This document shows, in pieces, positions 18,777-29,244 of a stretch of DNA of 64,000 nucleotides (its first letter is position 1; each line of letters begins with the position of its first letter). The stretch covers positions 27,058 through 91,057 of the forward strand of contig NZ_SOFL01000008.1 of the NCBI RefSeq assembly GCF_004402695.1, given 5' to 3'. A program made the translations under genes and the position numbers. Below the pieces are notes generated by a model, which was not told the origin of the DNA, made no database searches, and saw nothing but the letters and a program-made list of their open reading frames with translations. The stretch comes from Cryobacterium adonitolivorans (lineage in GTDB: Bacteria > Actinomycetota > Actinomycetes > Actinomycetales > Microbacteriaceae).

Positions 18777-19763
18777 ATGAAGATCCTCGTCACCGGCGGC
18801 GCCGGTTTTATCGGCTCAAACTTTGTGCGGCGCACCCTGCAGGACGCCTACCCCGGCCTGGAAGGCGCTGAGGTGGTCGTTCTGGACGCCCTCACCTACT
18901 CCGGCAATCTGGAGAACCTGACCCCCGTGGCCGATTCTCCCCGTTACACCTTCGTCGAGGGCGACATCCGCGACGGCGCCCTGCTGGACACCCTGTTCCC
19001 GGGCCTGGACGCCGTGGTGCACTTCGCCGCGGAGTCCCACGTGGACCGGTCGGTGCGGGACGCTTCGATCTTCGTCGAGACGAACGTGCTCGGCACCCAG
19101 CAGCTGCTCGACGCAGCGCTGCGCAACAACCTGCCCCGGTTCGTGCACGTGTCCACCGACGAGGTCTACGGCTCCATCGCCGAGGGCTCCTGGAACGAAG
19201 AACGCGCCCTCGAGCCCAACTCGCCGTACTCGGCGTCGAAGGCCGGCAGCGACCTGCTCGCCCGCAGCTACCACCGCACCCACGGCCTGAACGTGTCGAT
19301 CACCCGCTGCTCGAACAACTACGGCCCATACCACTTCCCCGAGAAGGTCATCCCGCTGTTCGTGACCAACCTCATCGACGACCTGCACGTTCCGCTCTAC
19401 GGCGAGGGCAACAACATCCGCGACTGGCTGCACGTGGACGACCACACCCGCGCCATTGCGATGGTGCTGGTTTCCGGCCGCGCCGGCGAGATCTACAACA
19501 TCGGCGGCGGCACCGAGCTGACCAACGTCGAGCTCACCCAGCTGCTGCTGGACGCCACCGGCAAGGACTGGTCCTATGTGGACCGGGTCGCCGACCGTCT
19601 CGGCCACGACCTGCGCTACTCCGTGGACATCTCCAAGATCCAGGCCGAGCTCGGCTACTCCCCCGAGGTGCCCTTCGAGACGGGCCTGGCCGACGTGGTG
19701 CAGTGGTACCGCGACAACCGCTCCTGGTGGGAACCCCTCAAGGCCCGCGCGGCGTTGAGCTGA
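18777..19763 (+). CDS. rmlB: dTDP-glucose 4,6-dehydratase
   Basis: Dehydrates dTDP-glucose to dTDP-4-keto-6-deoxyglucose using tightly bound NAD. The 328 residues begin KILVTGGAGFIGSNFVRR, followed by AVVHFAAESHVDRSVRD. VHVSTDEVYGSI provides the Thr-Asp-Glu catalytic group, and PYSASKAGSDLL the Tyr-x-x-x-Lys. TRCSNNYGPYHFPEKVIPLF is diagnostic of RmlB. The length is typical. rmlD follows after 16 bases. Confidence 0.96.
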   Translation: MKILVTGGAGFIGSNFVRRTLQDAYPGLEGAEVVVLDALTYSGNLENLTPVADSPRYTFVEGDIRDGALLDTLFPGLDAVVHFAAESHVDRSVRDASIFVETNVLGTQQLLDAALRNNLPRFVHVSTDEVYGSIAEGSWNEERALEPNSPYSASKAGSDLLARSYHRTHGLNVSITRCSNNYGPYHFPEKVIPLFVTNLIDDLHVPLYGEGNNIRDWLHVDDHTRAIAMVLVSGRAGEIYNIGGGTELTNVELTQLLLDATGKDWSYVDRVADRLGHDLRYSVDISKIQAELGYSPEVPFETGLADVVQWYRDNRSWWEPLKARAALS

Positions 19764-19779
19764 GCGGCGCCCACCTGAC

Positions 19780-20634
19780 ATGACCCGTTATCTGATCGCC
19801 GGCGCGGCCGGGATGCTCGGCCGCGACCTGCAGGAGGCCCTGATTGGCCGTGAGGTCACTTCCGTGGACCGCAGCGAGCTGGACATCACCGACCTCGCCG
19901 CCGTTCGGAAGGCCGTCACCGGCCACGACGTGATCATCAACGCCGCAGCGTACACCGCCGTGGACGCGGCGGAGGAGAACGAGGCCGCCGCCTACGCGGT
20001 GAACGCCATCGGCCCACGCAACCTCGCGATCGGGGCAGCGGCCGTGGGTGCGAAGCTCGTGCAGATCTCCACCGACTACGTCTTCGACGGCGCCGGCAAC
20101 ACGCCGTACCCCGAAGACACCGCGATCGACCCGCTCAACGCATACGGCCGCACCAAGGCCGCCGGTGAACAGTTCGTGCTCACCGAGAACCCCACAAACA
20201 GCTACATCGTGCGCACGGCGTGGCTCTACGGCGCGCACGGGCCCAACTTCGGCCGCACCATGCTCACCCTTGCCGCAGACAGGGACACCGTCTCCGTCGT
20301 CGCCGACCAGTTCGGCCAGCCCACCTGGACCGTCGACCTGGCCCGCCAGATCGTGGCGATGCTCGACGCCGACGCGCCCGCCGGGATCTACCACGGCACC
20401 AACGCCGGGCAGACGAACTGGTTCGGGTTCGCCCAGGCCGTGTTCGCCAGCGCGGGCCTGGACCCCGACCGGGTGCTGCCCACGGACGGCAGCAAGTTCG
20501 TCCGGCCGGCCCCCCGGCCGGCCTACTCGGTGCTCGGGCACGACGCCTGGGCCACGGCCGGCCTGGCCCCGATGCGGTCATGGACCGAGGCCCTCATGGA
20601 CGCCGCGAGCCACGGCGCGTTCGCCCCGTCATGA
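19780..20634 (+). CDS. rmlD: dTDP-4-dehydrorhamnose reductase
   Basis: Last step of dTDP-L-rhamnose synthesis, NAD(P)H-dependent. 284 residues: YLIAGAAGMLGRDLQEAL, INAAAYTAVDAAEENEAAAY, the catalytic Thr in QISTDYVFDGAG, Tyr-x-x-x-Lys in NAYGRTKAAGE, and RTAWLYGAHGPNF. The stop overlaps the start of the downstream glycosyltransferase (ATGA), coupling donor synthesis with a transferase. Confidence 0.95.
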   Translation: MTRYLIAGAAGMLGRDLQEALIGREVTSVDRSELDITDLAAVRKAVTGHDVIINAAAYTAVDAAEENEAAAYAVNAIGPRNLAIGAAAVGAKLVQISTDYVFDGAGNTPYPEDTAIDPLNAYGRTKAAGEQFVLTENPTNSYIVRTAWLYGAHGPNFGRTMLTLAADRDTVSVVADQFGQPTWTVDLARQIVAMLDADAPAGIYHGTNAGQTNWFGFAQAVFASAGLDPDRVLPTDGSKFVRPAPRPAYSVLGHDAWATAGLAPMRSWTEALMDAASHGAFAPS

Positions 20635-21776
20635 TCACCCTCCGGGTCATCGTGGACCAGCTGGTCTCGCCCGTTCCGGGCGGACTCGGCCGGTACACCG
20701 AGGAGCTCACCCGGTCGCTGATCGCCACGGCGCCGACCGACTGTGTGGTCGAAGGCATCGTCTCGGCCAGCTCGGCGGAGCACTACGAGCAGATCACCAC
20801 GGCCCTGCCCGGCCTGGCCGGCCTGCACAAGATGGCGCTGGCGCGACGCGAACTCTCGGCGGCCTGGCAGCTGGGCGTTGCCACGTCCGCCGGACACGGC
20901 CTCGTGCACGCCCCCGGCCTGTTCGCCCCGCTGCACCGCCACGACAGGGCCAGGGACGAAACCCAGGTCGCCGTGACGGTGCACGACGTGCTCGCCTGGA
21001 CGCATCCGGAATCGTTGACCCCGACAACGGTCTCGCGGACCAAGCTGATGCTCAAACGGGCCCGCAAGCACGCGGACGCCGTCGTGGTGCCCAGCCACGC
21101 CCTCGCCGACCAGCTCGGCGAGATCATGGACTTCGGCGACAGGGTGCGCGTGATCGGCGGGGCCGTCAGCAGCGGCCTGGTGCTGCCGACGAATTCCGCC
21201 GCCGCCGAAGCCATGGCGGTGGCCCTGGAACTCCCCGACGAGTACATCCTCACCGCCGGCACCCTCGAACCGCGCCGCGCCGTCACCGCCCTCATCACGG
21301 CCCTCGGCCGCCCGGGCGCCGCGGACCTGCCGCTGCTCGTTCTCGGACCGGATTCCTGGGGTGAGCTCACCCTCGCTTCGGTGGCCGACGAGGCCGGCCT
21401 CGCCCCCGACCGGGTGCGCGCACTGGACGGCCTGACCGACCAGCAGCTCGCGCTGGTGATGTCGCGGGCGTCGGTCTTCGTGTACCCCAGCCTCGAGGAG
21501 GGGTTCGGTCTGCCGATCATCCAGGCCTTCCACTTCGGCACCCCGGTCATCCACTCGGATGCGCCGGCCCTGGTCGAAGCCGGCGGCGATGCGGGCTTCC
21601 TGGTGGAGCGTGACGACCCGGCCGGCTACCCCGAACGCCTCGCCGCAGCCCTGGACCGGGTGCTCGGCGACACCGCGCTCGCCGACAGGCTGCGCATCTT
21701 CGGTGGCGACAGGGCCAGGGCCTTCAGCTGGCGTGACACCGCGGAACGCGTCTGGCAGTTGCACGCCGACCTCTGA
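20631..21776 (+). CDS. GT4-type glycosyltransferase (family 1 fold)
   Basis: 381 residues of the GT-B fold. The N-terminal VIVDQLVSPVPGGLGRYTEE is an acceptor-side loop, VTVHDVLAWTHPE is the middle motif, and the donor domain has YILTAGTLEPRRAV. VYPSLEEGFGLPIIQAFHFG carries the E-x7-E retaining glycosyltransferase signature. It is translationally coupled to rmlD, so a rhamnosyltransferase is plausible, although similar sequences include mannosyltransferases. An ATG at 20631 fits the four-base overlap; the much longer open frame upstream is antisense-like and alternative-frame to rmlD. Confidence 0.85.
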   Translation: MITLRVIVDQLVSPVPGGLGRYTEELTRSLIATAPTDCVVEGIVSASSAEHYEQITTALPGLAGLHKMALARRELSAAWQLGVATSAGHGLVHAPGLFAPLHRHDRARDETQVAVTVHDVLAWTHPESLTPTTVSRTKLMLKRARKHADAVVVPSHALADQLGEIMDFGDRVRVIGGAVSSGLVLPTNSAAAEAMAVALELPDEYILTAGTLEPRRAVTALITALGRPGAADLPLLVLGPDSWGELTLASVADEAGLAPDRVRALDGLTDQQLALVMSRASVFVYPSLEEGFGLPIIQAFHFGTPVIHSDAPALVEAGGDAGFLVERDDPAGYPERLAAALDRVLGDTALADRLRIFGGDRARAFSWRDTAERVWQLHADL

Positions 21777-21817
21777 GCCTATCGACCCTGAGCCTGTGGA
21801 CCCTGAGCTTGTCGCCC
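21773..21817 (+). repeat. Three 15-bp tandem units at a gene end
   Basis: Units CTGAGCCTATCGACC, CTGAGCCTGTGGACC and CTGAGCTTGTCGCCC follow head to tail. The first includes the TGA stop of the glycosyltransferase. They resemble a short CTGAGCTTGTCGA-type intergenic repeat that I recall from other actinobacterial genomes. A small CCCTGAG/CTCAGGG hairpin comes next. Confidence 0.7.
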
Positions 21818-21836
21818 CCTGAGCCACCGCTCAGGG
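21817..21836. terminator. Weak hairpin between converging genes
   Basis: CCCTGAG and CTCAGGG form a 7-bp stem with a 6-base loop, with no T run. It lies between the glycosyltransferase and the LCP gene and overlaps the latter's stop. Confidence 0.4.
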
Positions 21837-23195
21837 CGCGGGGGTCTCCGTGACCGGGTTCAGCGCGGCGTCGATCAGGCCGGCGATCTGGTCGTAGTCC
21901 GGGTCTGTCGGGTCGACGCCGTTGTCTGGAACCAGTTCGACGGCCCCGACCGGGAGCTTCTTAGTCTTGGCCGCGAGGGTGGCGAAGTAGCCGAGCATGC
22001 CCTGGGGCACATCGGTTTTGACGACCTCCTGGCCGGCCAGGGCCACACCCTGGAACTTGGTGAGCACGTTCGCCGGGTTGAACTGCTGCAGGATCGCCTC
22101 CTGCAGGACCCGCTGGCGGGACATCCGGTCGTAGTCGCTGGTCCCGTGCCTGGCCCGGCCATACCACAGGGCGGTGAAACCGTCCATGTGCTGCGGCCCG
22201 GCCTCCACCCAACCTTCGACGTCGCTCAGGTCGTCTTCCTGGCCACCGATGGGCAGCCGCTCCGCCACGGTGATGTCCACGCCGCCGAGGGCGTCGATGA
22301 GCTGGGAGAAGCCCTGCATGTCGATGAGCACGTAGTACTGGATGGTGAGCCCGGTGACGCCACTGGCGGCGTCGCGCATGGCTTCGATGCCGGGCTCGCT
22401 GCCCTCGGCTACGGCGTTGGGGTACATCTCCGGGCTCTTGAGCTCCACCTCGGTGTAGATCGAGTTGAGCTGGCAGACGTCCACGTCGCAGACGCCGTCG
22501 TAGCCGTAGCCGTCCGGGTACGAGGCGTGCAGGGGAGAATCCTGCGGGAACGGCACGTACTCGAGGTCGCGGGGGATGCCGATGATGTCGGCCTTACCGG
22601 TCTCGGCGTCGATGCTGACCACCGACGTGCTGTCCGGCCGCATGCCCAGCCTGTCGGCCCCGGCGTCGCCGCCGAGCAGCATGATGTTGTACCGACCGTC
22701 GACCGGCGGCTCTGACGGGCCGGCCGCGAACACCGACGAGAGGACCCCACTGGCCGTGGTGGCCACGTAGGCGCCGTAGCCGGCGGTTCCGGCCGCAGCG
22801 ACCATCACCACCGTCGCCAATCCGGCGATGAACGGCCGGGCCTTGGGCCTGGCCTTCACGAGGCGGGTCAGCCGGATGGTGTCGAAGGTCAGGACGACCC
22901 AGACCACGGCGTAGAACACCATCGCGGCGGCGAGGACCCACAGCCCGATCGAGTTGGTGGCCACGGTGAGCAGGATCTCCGGGTTCAGCGCGTAGACGAT
23001 GCCGGCGACCACGACCACGGCGAGGAAGCTCAGGCTGGCGCGCAGACCGAACCGGCCGAGGCCGCGGCTTCCCGCGAGCACCTGGGCGGAGCCGGGCAGA
23101 AGAATGTTGAGAACCACGAGCCACCAGGCCCGGCGGGTCATGACCTGCTTGGAGCCGGAGTTCGGGTGCCGGATCGGACTGCTGGCGCTACTCAT
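21831..23195 (-). CDS. LytR-CpsA-Psr (LCP) family wall-polymer ligase
   Basis: 454 residues. Four or five N-terminal hydrophobic segments (about 25-160) are followed by an extracellular LCP domain. The domain has [55 protein letters not shown] and [20 protein letters not shown], the last with the conserved arginines that bind the polyprenyl pyrophosphate. LCP proteins attach wall glycopolymers to peptidoglycan, so it suits this locus. A multi-helix N-terminus is longer than the single anchor of many LCPs. Its ATG overlaps the purE stop, so it is translated from purE mRNA. Confidence 0.9.
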   Translation of the reverse strand: MSSASSPIRHPNSGSKQVMTRRAWWLVVLNILLPGSAQVLAGSRGLGRFGLRASLSFLAVVVVAGIVYALNPEILLTVATNSIGLWVLAAAMVFYAVVWVVLTFDTIRLTRLVKARPKARPFIAGLATVVMVAAAGTAGYGAYVATTASGVLSSVFAAGPSEPPVDGRYNIMLLGGDAGADRLGMRPDSTSVVSIDAETGKADIIGIPRDLEYVPFPQDSPLHASYPDGYGYDGVCDVDVCQLNSIYTEVELKSPEMYPNAVAEGSEPGIEAMRDAASGVTGLTIQYYVLIDMQGFSQLIDALGGVDITVAERLPIGGQEDDLSDVEGWVEAGPQHMDGFTALWYGRARHGTSDYDRMSRQRVLQEAILQQFNPANVLTKFQGVALAGQEVVKTDVPQGMLGYFATLAAKTKKLPVGAVELVPDNGVDPTDPDYDQIAGLIDAALNPVTETPAP

Positions 23196-23728
23196 AGCTT
23201 CGCTTGGAGGGCCGTGTTCTTCTGCTCCACCTGCTCGGCCAGCTGGTCGGCGTAGGCCTCCAGCTTCAGGCGCAGCGCGTCATCCGCCGTCGCCAGGATT
23301 TTGATGGCGATCAGGGCAGCGTTGCGCGCGCCGCCGATCGAGACCGTCGCGACGGGAACGCCGGCCGGCATCTGCACGATCGAGAGCAGCGAGTCCAGGC
23401 CGTCCAGGCGACCGAGCGGAACCGGAACACCCACAACGGGTAGCGTGGTGACTGCGGCGAGCATGCCCGGCAGGTGCGCGGCACCGCCGGCGCCGGCGAT
23501 GATCACCTTGAGGCCGCGGCCCCAGGCCTCGGAGCCGTATCGCATCATCTTCTCCGGCGTGCGGTGTGCTGACACCACTTGCACCTCGTGGGCGACGCCG
23601 AATTCGGCCAGCATGGCCGCGGCGTCGCTCATGACGTTCCAGTCGGAGTCCGACCCCATCACAACACCGACGAGCACGGCTGAGGAAGGGGCGGACTCGT
23701 GGGCGGGAGTCGCGAGGTTCTTTGGCAC
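23192..23728 (-). CDS. purE: N5-carboxyaminoimidazole ribonucleotide mutase
   Basis: Purine synthesis: converts N5-CAIR to CAIR. 178 residues with [18 protein letters not shown], the active-site [33 protein letters not shown] and [15 protein letters not shown]. The start is GTG 23728, seven bases after TAAGAT. purK lies 17 bases upstream on the same strand, so purE can be read from purK transcripts and from its own promoter. It is coupled downstream to the LCP gene. Confidence 0.95.
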   Translation of the reverse strand: MPKNLATPAHESAPSSAVLVGVVMGSDSDWNVMSDAAAMLAEFGVAHEVQVVSAHRTPEKMMRYGSEAWGRGLKVIIAGAGGAAHLPGMLAAVTTLPVVGVPVPLGRLDGLDSLLSIVQMPAGVPVATVSIGGARNAALIAIKILATADDALRLKLEAYADQLAEQVEQKNTALQAKL

Positions 23729-23741
23729 GGTGACGATCTTA
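23729..23741 (-). promoter_or_regulatory. -10 box (TAAGAT, 23736-23741) for a leaderless purE start
   Basis: TAAGAT seven bases from GTG 23728, within the purK-purE gap. Confidence 0.45.
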
Positions 23742-23745
23742 GGCT

Positions 23746-24882
23746 TTAGTCCTGAAAATATGCCGCAGTGGCACGCGCCTGGTAGCTGACCGAGTCCAGA
23801 TCGGGCCCGGATGCCGTGACGTGGCCGATCTTGCGTCCCGGACGGGGATCCTTGCCGTAGTTGTGCACTTTGACCGTGGGCTGTCCGGCGAATGCGGCGG
23901 GGTACCGGGCCGCCATGCTCCCCTCGGCGGGGCCGCCGAGGATGTTGACCATCACCGACCAGGGTTCGCGGAGGGCCGTGCCGCCCAGCGGAAGGTCGAG
24001 CACGGCGCGCAGGTGCTGCTCGAACTGGCTCGTGGTGGACCCGTCGATCGACCAGTGGCCGCTGTTGTGCGGCCGCATCGCGAGTTCGTTGACCAGCAAC
24101 CGGCCGTCGGTGGTTTCGAAAAGTTCCACGGCAAGCACCCCGGTGACGCCGATGCCCTCCGCGACCCGCTCGGCGATGTCGGCGGCGAGCGCGCTGAGCC
24201 GGCCGGCCGACTTCGGGGCGGGGGCGATGACCTCGGCGCAGACGCCGCCCTGCTGCACGGTCTCGACGACAGGCCAGATCGCGATCTCTCCCGATGGGCG
24301 CCGAGCCACGACCTGCGCGAGTTCGCGGCGGAAGTCGACGAGCTCCTCGACCAGCAGGTCACCCCCGTTGGCGTCCTCAGCGAGCGCGAAAAACCAGTCG
24401 TCGGCCTCGTGGGCGTGGGAAATCACACGCACGCCCTTGCCGTCATAGCCGCCCCTGGCGGTCTTCACGACGGCCCGGCCGCCGTGATCGGTCAGGAACC
24501 GCGCCAGAGCGTCCGCATCGGCCACCCGCGCCCAGTCGGGGACGGGCAGGCCCAGCTCGGTCAGGCGCTCCCGCATGAGCAGCTTGTCCTGGGCGTAGAG
24601 GAGCGCGTCCGGCCCGGGGTGGACGCTGATGCCCCGGTTCACCAGTTCGCGGAGGATCACCTGCGGAACGTGTTCGTGGTCGAATGTCACCACGTCGACG
24701 GCCTCGGCGAAGGAGAGGACCGTGGCCAGATCGCGGTAGTCCCCCACCGATACCGCGGCGAGGTTCGCGGACATGCCGTCGGCCTCGGCCAGGACCCGGA
24801 GGTCGAGGCCGAGGTTCACCGCGGCGGGGATCATCATGCGGGCCAATTGGCCTCCGCCGATCACACCAACGATCGTGCTCAT
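23746..24882 (-). CDS. purK: 5-(carboxyamino)imidazole ribonucleotide synthase
   Basis: ATP- and bicarbonate-dependent carboxylation of AIR to N5-CAIR, the step before PurE. 378 residues of the ATP-grasp fold: [17 protein letters not shown], the ATP loop [36 protein letters not shown] and [21 protein letters not shown] 24882 puts the dinucleotide-like motif at the expected residue; GGTGA lies eight bases upstream. An in-frame ATG at 24912 would add ten residues without family support. Confidence 0.94.
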   Translation of the reverse strand: MSTIVGVIGGGQLARMMIPAAVNLGLDLRVLAEADGMSANLAAVSVGDYRDLATVLSFAEAVDVVTFDHEHVPQVILRELVNRGISVHPGPDALLYAQDKLLMRERLTELGLPVPDWARVADADALARFLTDHGGRAVVKTARGGYDGKGVRVISHAHEADDWFFALAEDANGGDLLVEELVDFRRELAQVVARRPSGEIAIWPVVETVQQGGVCAEVIAPAPKSAGRLSALAADIAERVAEGIGVTGVLAVELFETTDGRLLVNELAMRPHNSGHWSIDGSTTSQFEQHLRAVLDLPLGGTALREPWSVMVNILGGPAEGSMAARYPAAFAGQPTVKVHNYGKDPRPGRKIGHVTASGPDLDSVSYQARATAAYFQD

Positions 24883-25021
24883 CTGTTCACCAATTTCTGT
24901 GCGACCGTTCATCCGAGGGACCGGGAACTCTCAGGATGGGGATTATGACGGGACGTAGACTGCGAGAGAAGCGCGTTTTCTCGCTACACGTTCCATTTTC
25001 ACCTATCGGCCGGACGGATGC

Positions 25022-25618
25022 ATGTCGAGAACAACCTTCAGCAGATATCGGGTTTTCGCTTTCGCGATGCAGCTCGCGAAGTTCGGCATGGTCGGACTCG
25101 TCGGCTTCGCGGTAGACATCACGGTCTTCAACCTGCTGCGGGCGACGGTCTTCTCCCCCGAGGCCCTGACCTCCGGCCCGATCTGGGCGAAAGTCGTCTC
25201 GACGATCCTCGCCATCCTGGCCAACTGGGTCGGCAACCGGTACTGGACCTTCTCGAAGGACCGCCGGTCCCAGACCCTGCGTGAGGGTCTGGAATTCTTC
25301 GCCGTCAGCCTCGTCGGTATGGGAATCGGGTTGGCCTGCCTGGCGGTGAGCCACTACGTGCTCGGCTACACCAGCGTCATCGCGGACAACATCTCGTCGA
25401 ACGTGATCGGCCTGCTGCTCGGCGCCGTCTTCCGTTTCACCCTGTACCGGTACTGGGTGTTCTCGCCCTCACGCCGGGGCGAGACTCCGGTGGCCGCCGG
25501 CACGGGGGCCACTCGCACGGCGCCCACCCGCACGGTGCCCACTAGCACGGTGCCCACCAACACAGGGGCGTTGCGGCTACAGGCCCGCGCGGAGTCCGAA
25601 TTCGTCACCGAGCGCTGA
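25022..25618 (+). CDS. GtrA-like membrane protein
   Basis: 198 residues with four membrane helices in the GtrA arrangement: KFGMVGLVGFAVDITVFNLL, TILAILANWVGNRYWTF, FFAVSLVGMGIGLACLAVSH and ISSNVIGLLLGAVFRFTLYR. The two aromatic motifs NRYWTFS and YRYWVFS are family hallmarks. GtrA proteins are thought to help flip polyprenyl-linked sugars made by GtrB/ArnC enzymes such as the one at 15170. The C-terminal tail is a low-complexity Thr-Pro stretch encoded by a 15-bp tandem repeat. The 3' end overlaps the converging PH-domain gene by 42 bases. Confidence 0.85.
   Translation: MSRTTFSRYRVFAFAMQLAKFGMVGLVGFAVDITVFNLLRATVFSPEALTSGPIWAKVVSTILAILANWVGNRYWTFSKDRRSQTLREGLEFFAVSLVGMGIGLACLAVSHYVLGYTSVIADNISSNVIGLLLGAVFRFTLYRYWVFSPSRRGETPVAAGTGATRTAPTRTVPTSTVPTNTGALRLQARAESEFVTER
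25511..25570 (+). repeat. 15-bp tandem repeat in the gtrA-like 3' end
   Basis: Four units: ACTCGCACGGCGCCC, ACCCGCACGGTGCCC, ACTAGCACGGTGCCC and a decayed ACCAACACAGGGGCG. They encode a repeated Thr-x-Thr-x-Pro pattern just after the last membrane helix and basic stretch. Confidence 0.8.
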
Positions 25619-26134
25619 CTGCTCCTGCCGGCGCGCGGCCATCACGGTCTGCGACTGCTCCATCAGGTCCTGCAGCACCTGCTGCACGAGGTCGGCGTCG
25701 GGCACGTCCCGCAACGACAGCGGATGCTCGAGACCGGAATTGATGCGCACCGTCCCCGACCGGAACAGGGACTGCAGCCAGTTCTTGCGCACGGTGACGT
25801 CGTAACCCCTGCTGTGCAGCAGCTCCTGCCGCTCATGCACGAAGATGCCGTGCACGAAGATGATCCGGCGGCTGGTCACGGTGTACCGCCGGGTGAGCCA
25901 GGACACCAGCGGCAGCAGCCAGAGCAGCACGACGACGAGACCGGCGCCGACCAGGAGCAGCACGTTCTGCCACGGCTCGGCCAGGCTTCCGGAGTAGTAA
26001 CCGGTGACCCCGCACGCGCCGATCAGGAAAAGGGTGGGCCAGAACAGCGCCCGGGCATGGGAGCGCAGCCGGGCGATGACCACCTCGGGCGCCGTCGTCG
26101 GCACGCCGGGCATCGAACTGGCTGGGTTGGTCAT
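25577..26134 (-). CDS. Membrane protein with bacterial PH domain
   Basis: 185 residues. A cytoplasmic N-terminal part with VVIARLRSHARALFWPTLFL leads into two membrane helices. The bPH2-type domain follows: PLVSWLTRRYTVTSRRIIFV, ERQELLHSRGYDVTVRKNWL and SLFRSGTVRINSGLEHPLSL. Such YdbS/YdbT-like proteins are common membrane proteins without a settled function. birA lies 21 bases upstream on the same strand, so they may be cotranscribed. The 3' end overlaps the gtrA-like gene in the opposite direction. Confidence 0.8.
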   Translation of the reverse strand: MTNPASSMPGVPTTAPEVVIARLRSHARALFWPTLFLIGACGVTGYYSGSLAEPWQNVLLLVGAGLVVVLLWLLPLVSWLTRRYTVTSRRIIFVHGIFVHERQELLHSRGYDVTVRKNWLQSLFRSGTVRINSGLEHPLSLRDVPDADLVQQVLQDLMEQSQTVMAARRQEQSALGDEFGLRAGL

Positions 26135-26155
26135 ATACCCATTAATACCTCAGAT

Positions 26156-26989
26156 TCACCACCGCAGATGGGTCACGTCCCCCGCGGCGACGGCCTGCAG
26201 TTCACCGTTCGCCTGGTCCTCCACGATCAGCCGGCCGTCAGGGTCCAGCCCGACCGCCGTGCCCACGAGGTCGTGGCCGCCGGGCAATTCGACGCGCACC
26301 GCGGTGCCCAGGGTGCCGCACAGCGCGGAGACCTCAGCGTGCAGGCCGCTGGCCACGGGGTCGGCTCCGGCGGCGAGGAAGTTCGCGGTGAGGTTCCGCA
26401 GCGCGCTCAGGTAGGCGGCGAGGACCGTGTCAGGGTCCGGGATGCTGCCGGTCACCAGCATCAGCGACGTGGACGTGAGGGTGGGCAGGTCGTGCTCGTC
26501 CAGGCTCAGGTTCAGCCCGGCGCCGATACACAGGCCGCTAGCGTCCGGCAGCAGCTCCGACAGGATGCCGGAGACCTTGTAACCGTCGATAAGTACGTCG
26601 TTGGGCCACTTCAACGCCACCTCGTGCCGGGGCGCGTCCTCGTCGCCGGGCGGCCGCACCGCGGCGTGCACGACCGAACGCACGGCCAGGGTCATGGCCG
26701 CGCCGGCGAGCAGGGGAAACCAGCCGTACCGGTTCGCGGGCAGGAGGCCGGATTCCAGGCGCGGCCGCAGCAGCACCGAAACGGCCAGCGATTTGCCGCT
26801 GGGGGCCAGCCAGGTGCGGCCGAGCCGTCCGCGGCCGCTGGTCTGGTTGTCGGTGACGATGACCGACAGGTCAGGCCAGGCCGGCGCATCCGGGCCCGTT
26901 GCCCGCGTCACCAGCACGTCGTTGGTGGAGCCGGCCTCGTCGAGGTACTCGAACCGTGCCCCGATGCCACGGCTGATCGGAAATTCCAT
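26156..26989 (-). CDS. birA: Biotin-[acetyl-CoA-carboxylase] ligase
   Basis: 277 residues, the mono-functional class without a DNA-binding N-terminus. It activates biotin with ATP and loads it on the carrier lysine, here presumably that of the carboxylase alpha chain at 34452. Catalytic motifs: EYLDEAGSTNDVLVTRA, the nucleotide loop QTSGRGRLGRTWLAPSGK, VALKWPNDVLIDGYKVSGIL with the conserved lysine, and a C-terminal SH3-like part (AVGLDPDGRLIVEDQANGEL). It diverges from the carboxylase beta gene across an inverted-repeat element. Confidence 0.94.
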   Translation of the reverse strand: MEFPISRGIGARFEYLDEAGSTNDVLVTRATGPDAPAWPDLSVIVTDNQTSGRGRLGRTWLAPSGKSLAVSVLLRPRLESGLLPANRYGWFPLLAGAAMTLAVRSVVHAAVRPPGDEDAPRHEVALKWPNDVLIDGYKVSGILSELLPDASGLCIGAGLNLSLDEHDLPTLTSTSLMLVTGSIPDPDTVLAAYLSALRNLTANFLAAGADPVASGLHAEVSALCGTLGTAVRVELPGGHDLVGTAVGLDPDGRLIVEDQANGELQAVAAGDVTHLRW

Positions 26990-27020
26990 GCTGACGCCTC
27001 TTCTCCCACCCCGTGGGGAT

Positions 27021-27100
27021 CATAACTCCTGCAATTCTGCCCAGCTTTGAGCTGACACCGGGGAATTCGCCCCGGGCGGGCCCGAATTGCAGGAGTTGCG
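27021..27100. repeat. Inverted-repeat element, copy A (80 bp)
   Basis: The left end CATAACTCCTGCAATTC and the right end GAATTGCAGGAGTTGCG share AACTCCTGCAATTC as an inverted repeat. The centre contains a further GAATTCG/CGAATTG dyad. It fills the divergent gap between birA and the carboxylase beta gene. Copies B, C and D lie at 61600, 61794 and 63027. Confidence 0.85.
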
Positions 27101-27157
27101 CACCCGGCGGGGCCGGCGCCGGCGGCACGCTCTGGGGGTGGTGCGGGGTGAGGCCGG

Positions 27158-27170
27158 TAGAGTGAACGGC
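27158..27170 (+). promoter_or_regulatory. -10 box (TAGAGT, 27158-27163) for a leaderless accD-type gene
   Basis: TAGAGT seven bases from GTG 27171. Confidence 0.55.
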
Positions 27171-28769
<1,599 letters not shown>

Positions 28770-28780
28770 GCGGCGCTGTC

Positions 28781-29020
28781 ATGACCCACTCAGAGAACAC
28801 CCCCGGTTTCGACCCGGCCGAACTCACCTTTGTCACAACGGGCGTCACGGAGCCGGAGGCTGCCGCGGTGACGGCCGTCCTGCGGGCCGTGCTGCGCGCG
28901 GAGTCTGACAACGTGCGGGCCACGCCGAACGGCCCGGCGAGCCCCTGGCAGGACAGCCAGCGGGCCATCAGGGCGCCGCTGCCGCGTGGCGACGAGCGCT
29001 GGTGCAGCTTCACGGCCTAG
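28781..29020 (+). CDS. Acyl-CoA carboxylase epsilon subunit
   Basis: 79 residues with the actinobacterial AccE pattern: an N-terminal beta strand (LTFVTTGVTEPEAAAVTAVL) and a C-terminal SPWQDSQRAIRAPLPRG with conserved Trp, Arg and a final Trp. Epsilon subunits stabilise the alpha-beta carboxylase complex in actinobacteria. Adjacency to the beta gene supports the call in spite of the small size. Confidence 0.85.
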   Translation: MTHSENTPGFDPAELTFVTTGVTEPEAAAVTAVLRAVLRAESDNVRATPNGPASPWQDSQRAIRAPLPRGDERWCSFTA

Positions 29021-29199
29021 CCCAGCGCTGTCCCCCTAAATGACGACTTTTCAGGGACGCTCCGGGGCGGCACTATTGGTATCGCTGGGTGTTGCTCTCG
29101 AGTAACACGACCAATCATTCGCCGACTAGGGTAAGCAGGCGAATGTGTTGGGGGCGCGTCTAGGCGACATTCGGGTTGTCGCCCTGACACGGAAATGTC
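29021..29199. other. Intergenic stretch with several nested dyads
   Basis: Between the converging carboxylase and sensor genes there is no convincing gene. Dyads seen: ATTGGT (29075) with ACCAAT (29110), enclosing GTGTTGCT/AGTAACAC (29089-29108); CATTCGCC/GGCGAATG (29116-29145); GGCGAC/GTCGCC (29163-29183). Together with the terminator that follows they could fold as one structured RNA, though no promoter or known RNA family is evident. Confidence 0.4.
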
Positions 29200-29233
29200 G
29201 GAAGGGGATCCACCCCCGGGTGGGTCCCCTTCC
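29200..29233. terminator. Strong hairpin terminator between converging units
   Basis: GGAAGGGGATCCACCC pairs with GGGTGGGTCCCCTTCC (one mismatch) around a CG centre. It lies 12 bases past the stop of the minus-strand sensor gene. Confidence 0.75.
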
Positions 29234-29244
29234 GCATGTTAAGT

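Noticed and set aside
21773..21817. CRISPR-like array from short direct repeats
   Set aside because: The units are contiguous 15-mers without spacers, and no cas genes are present.
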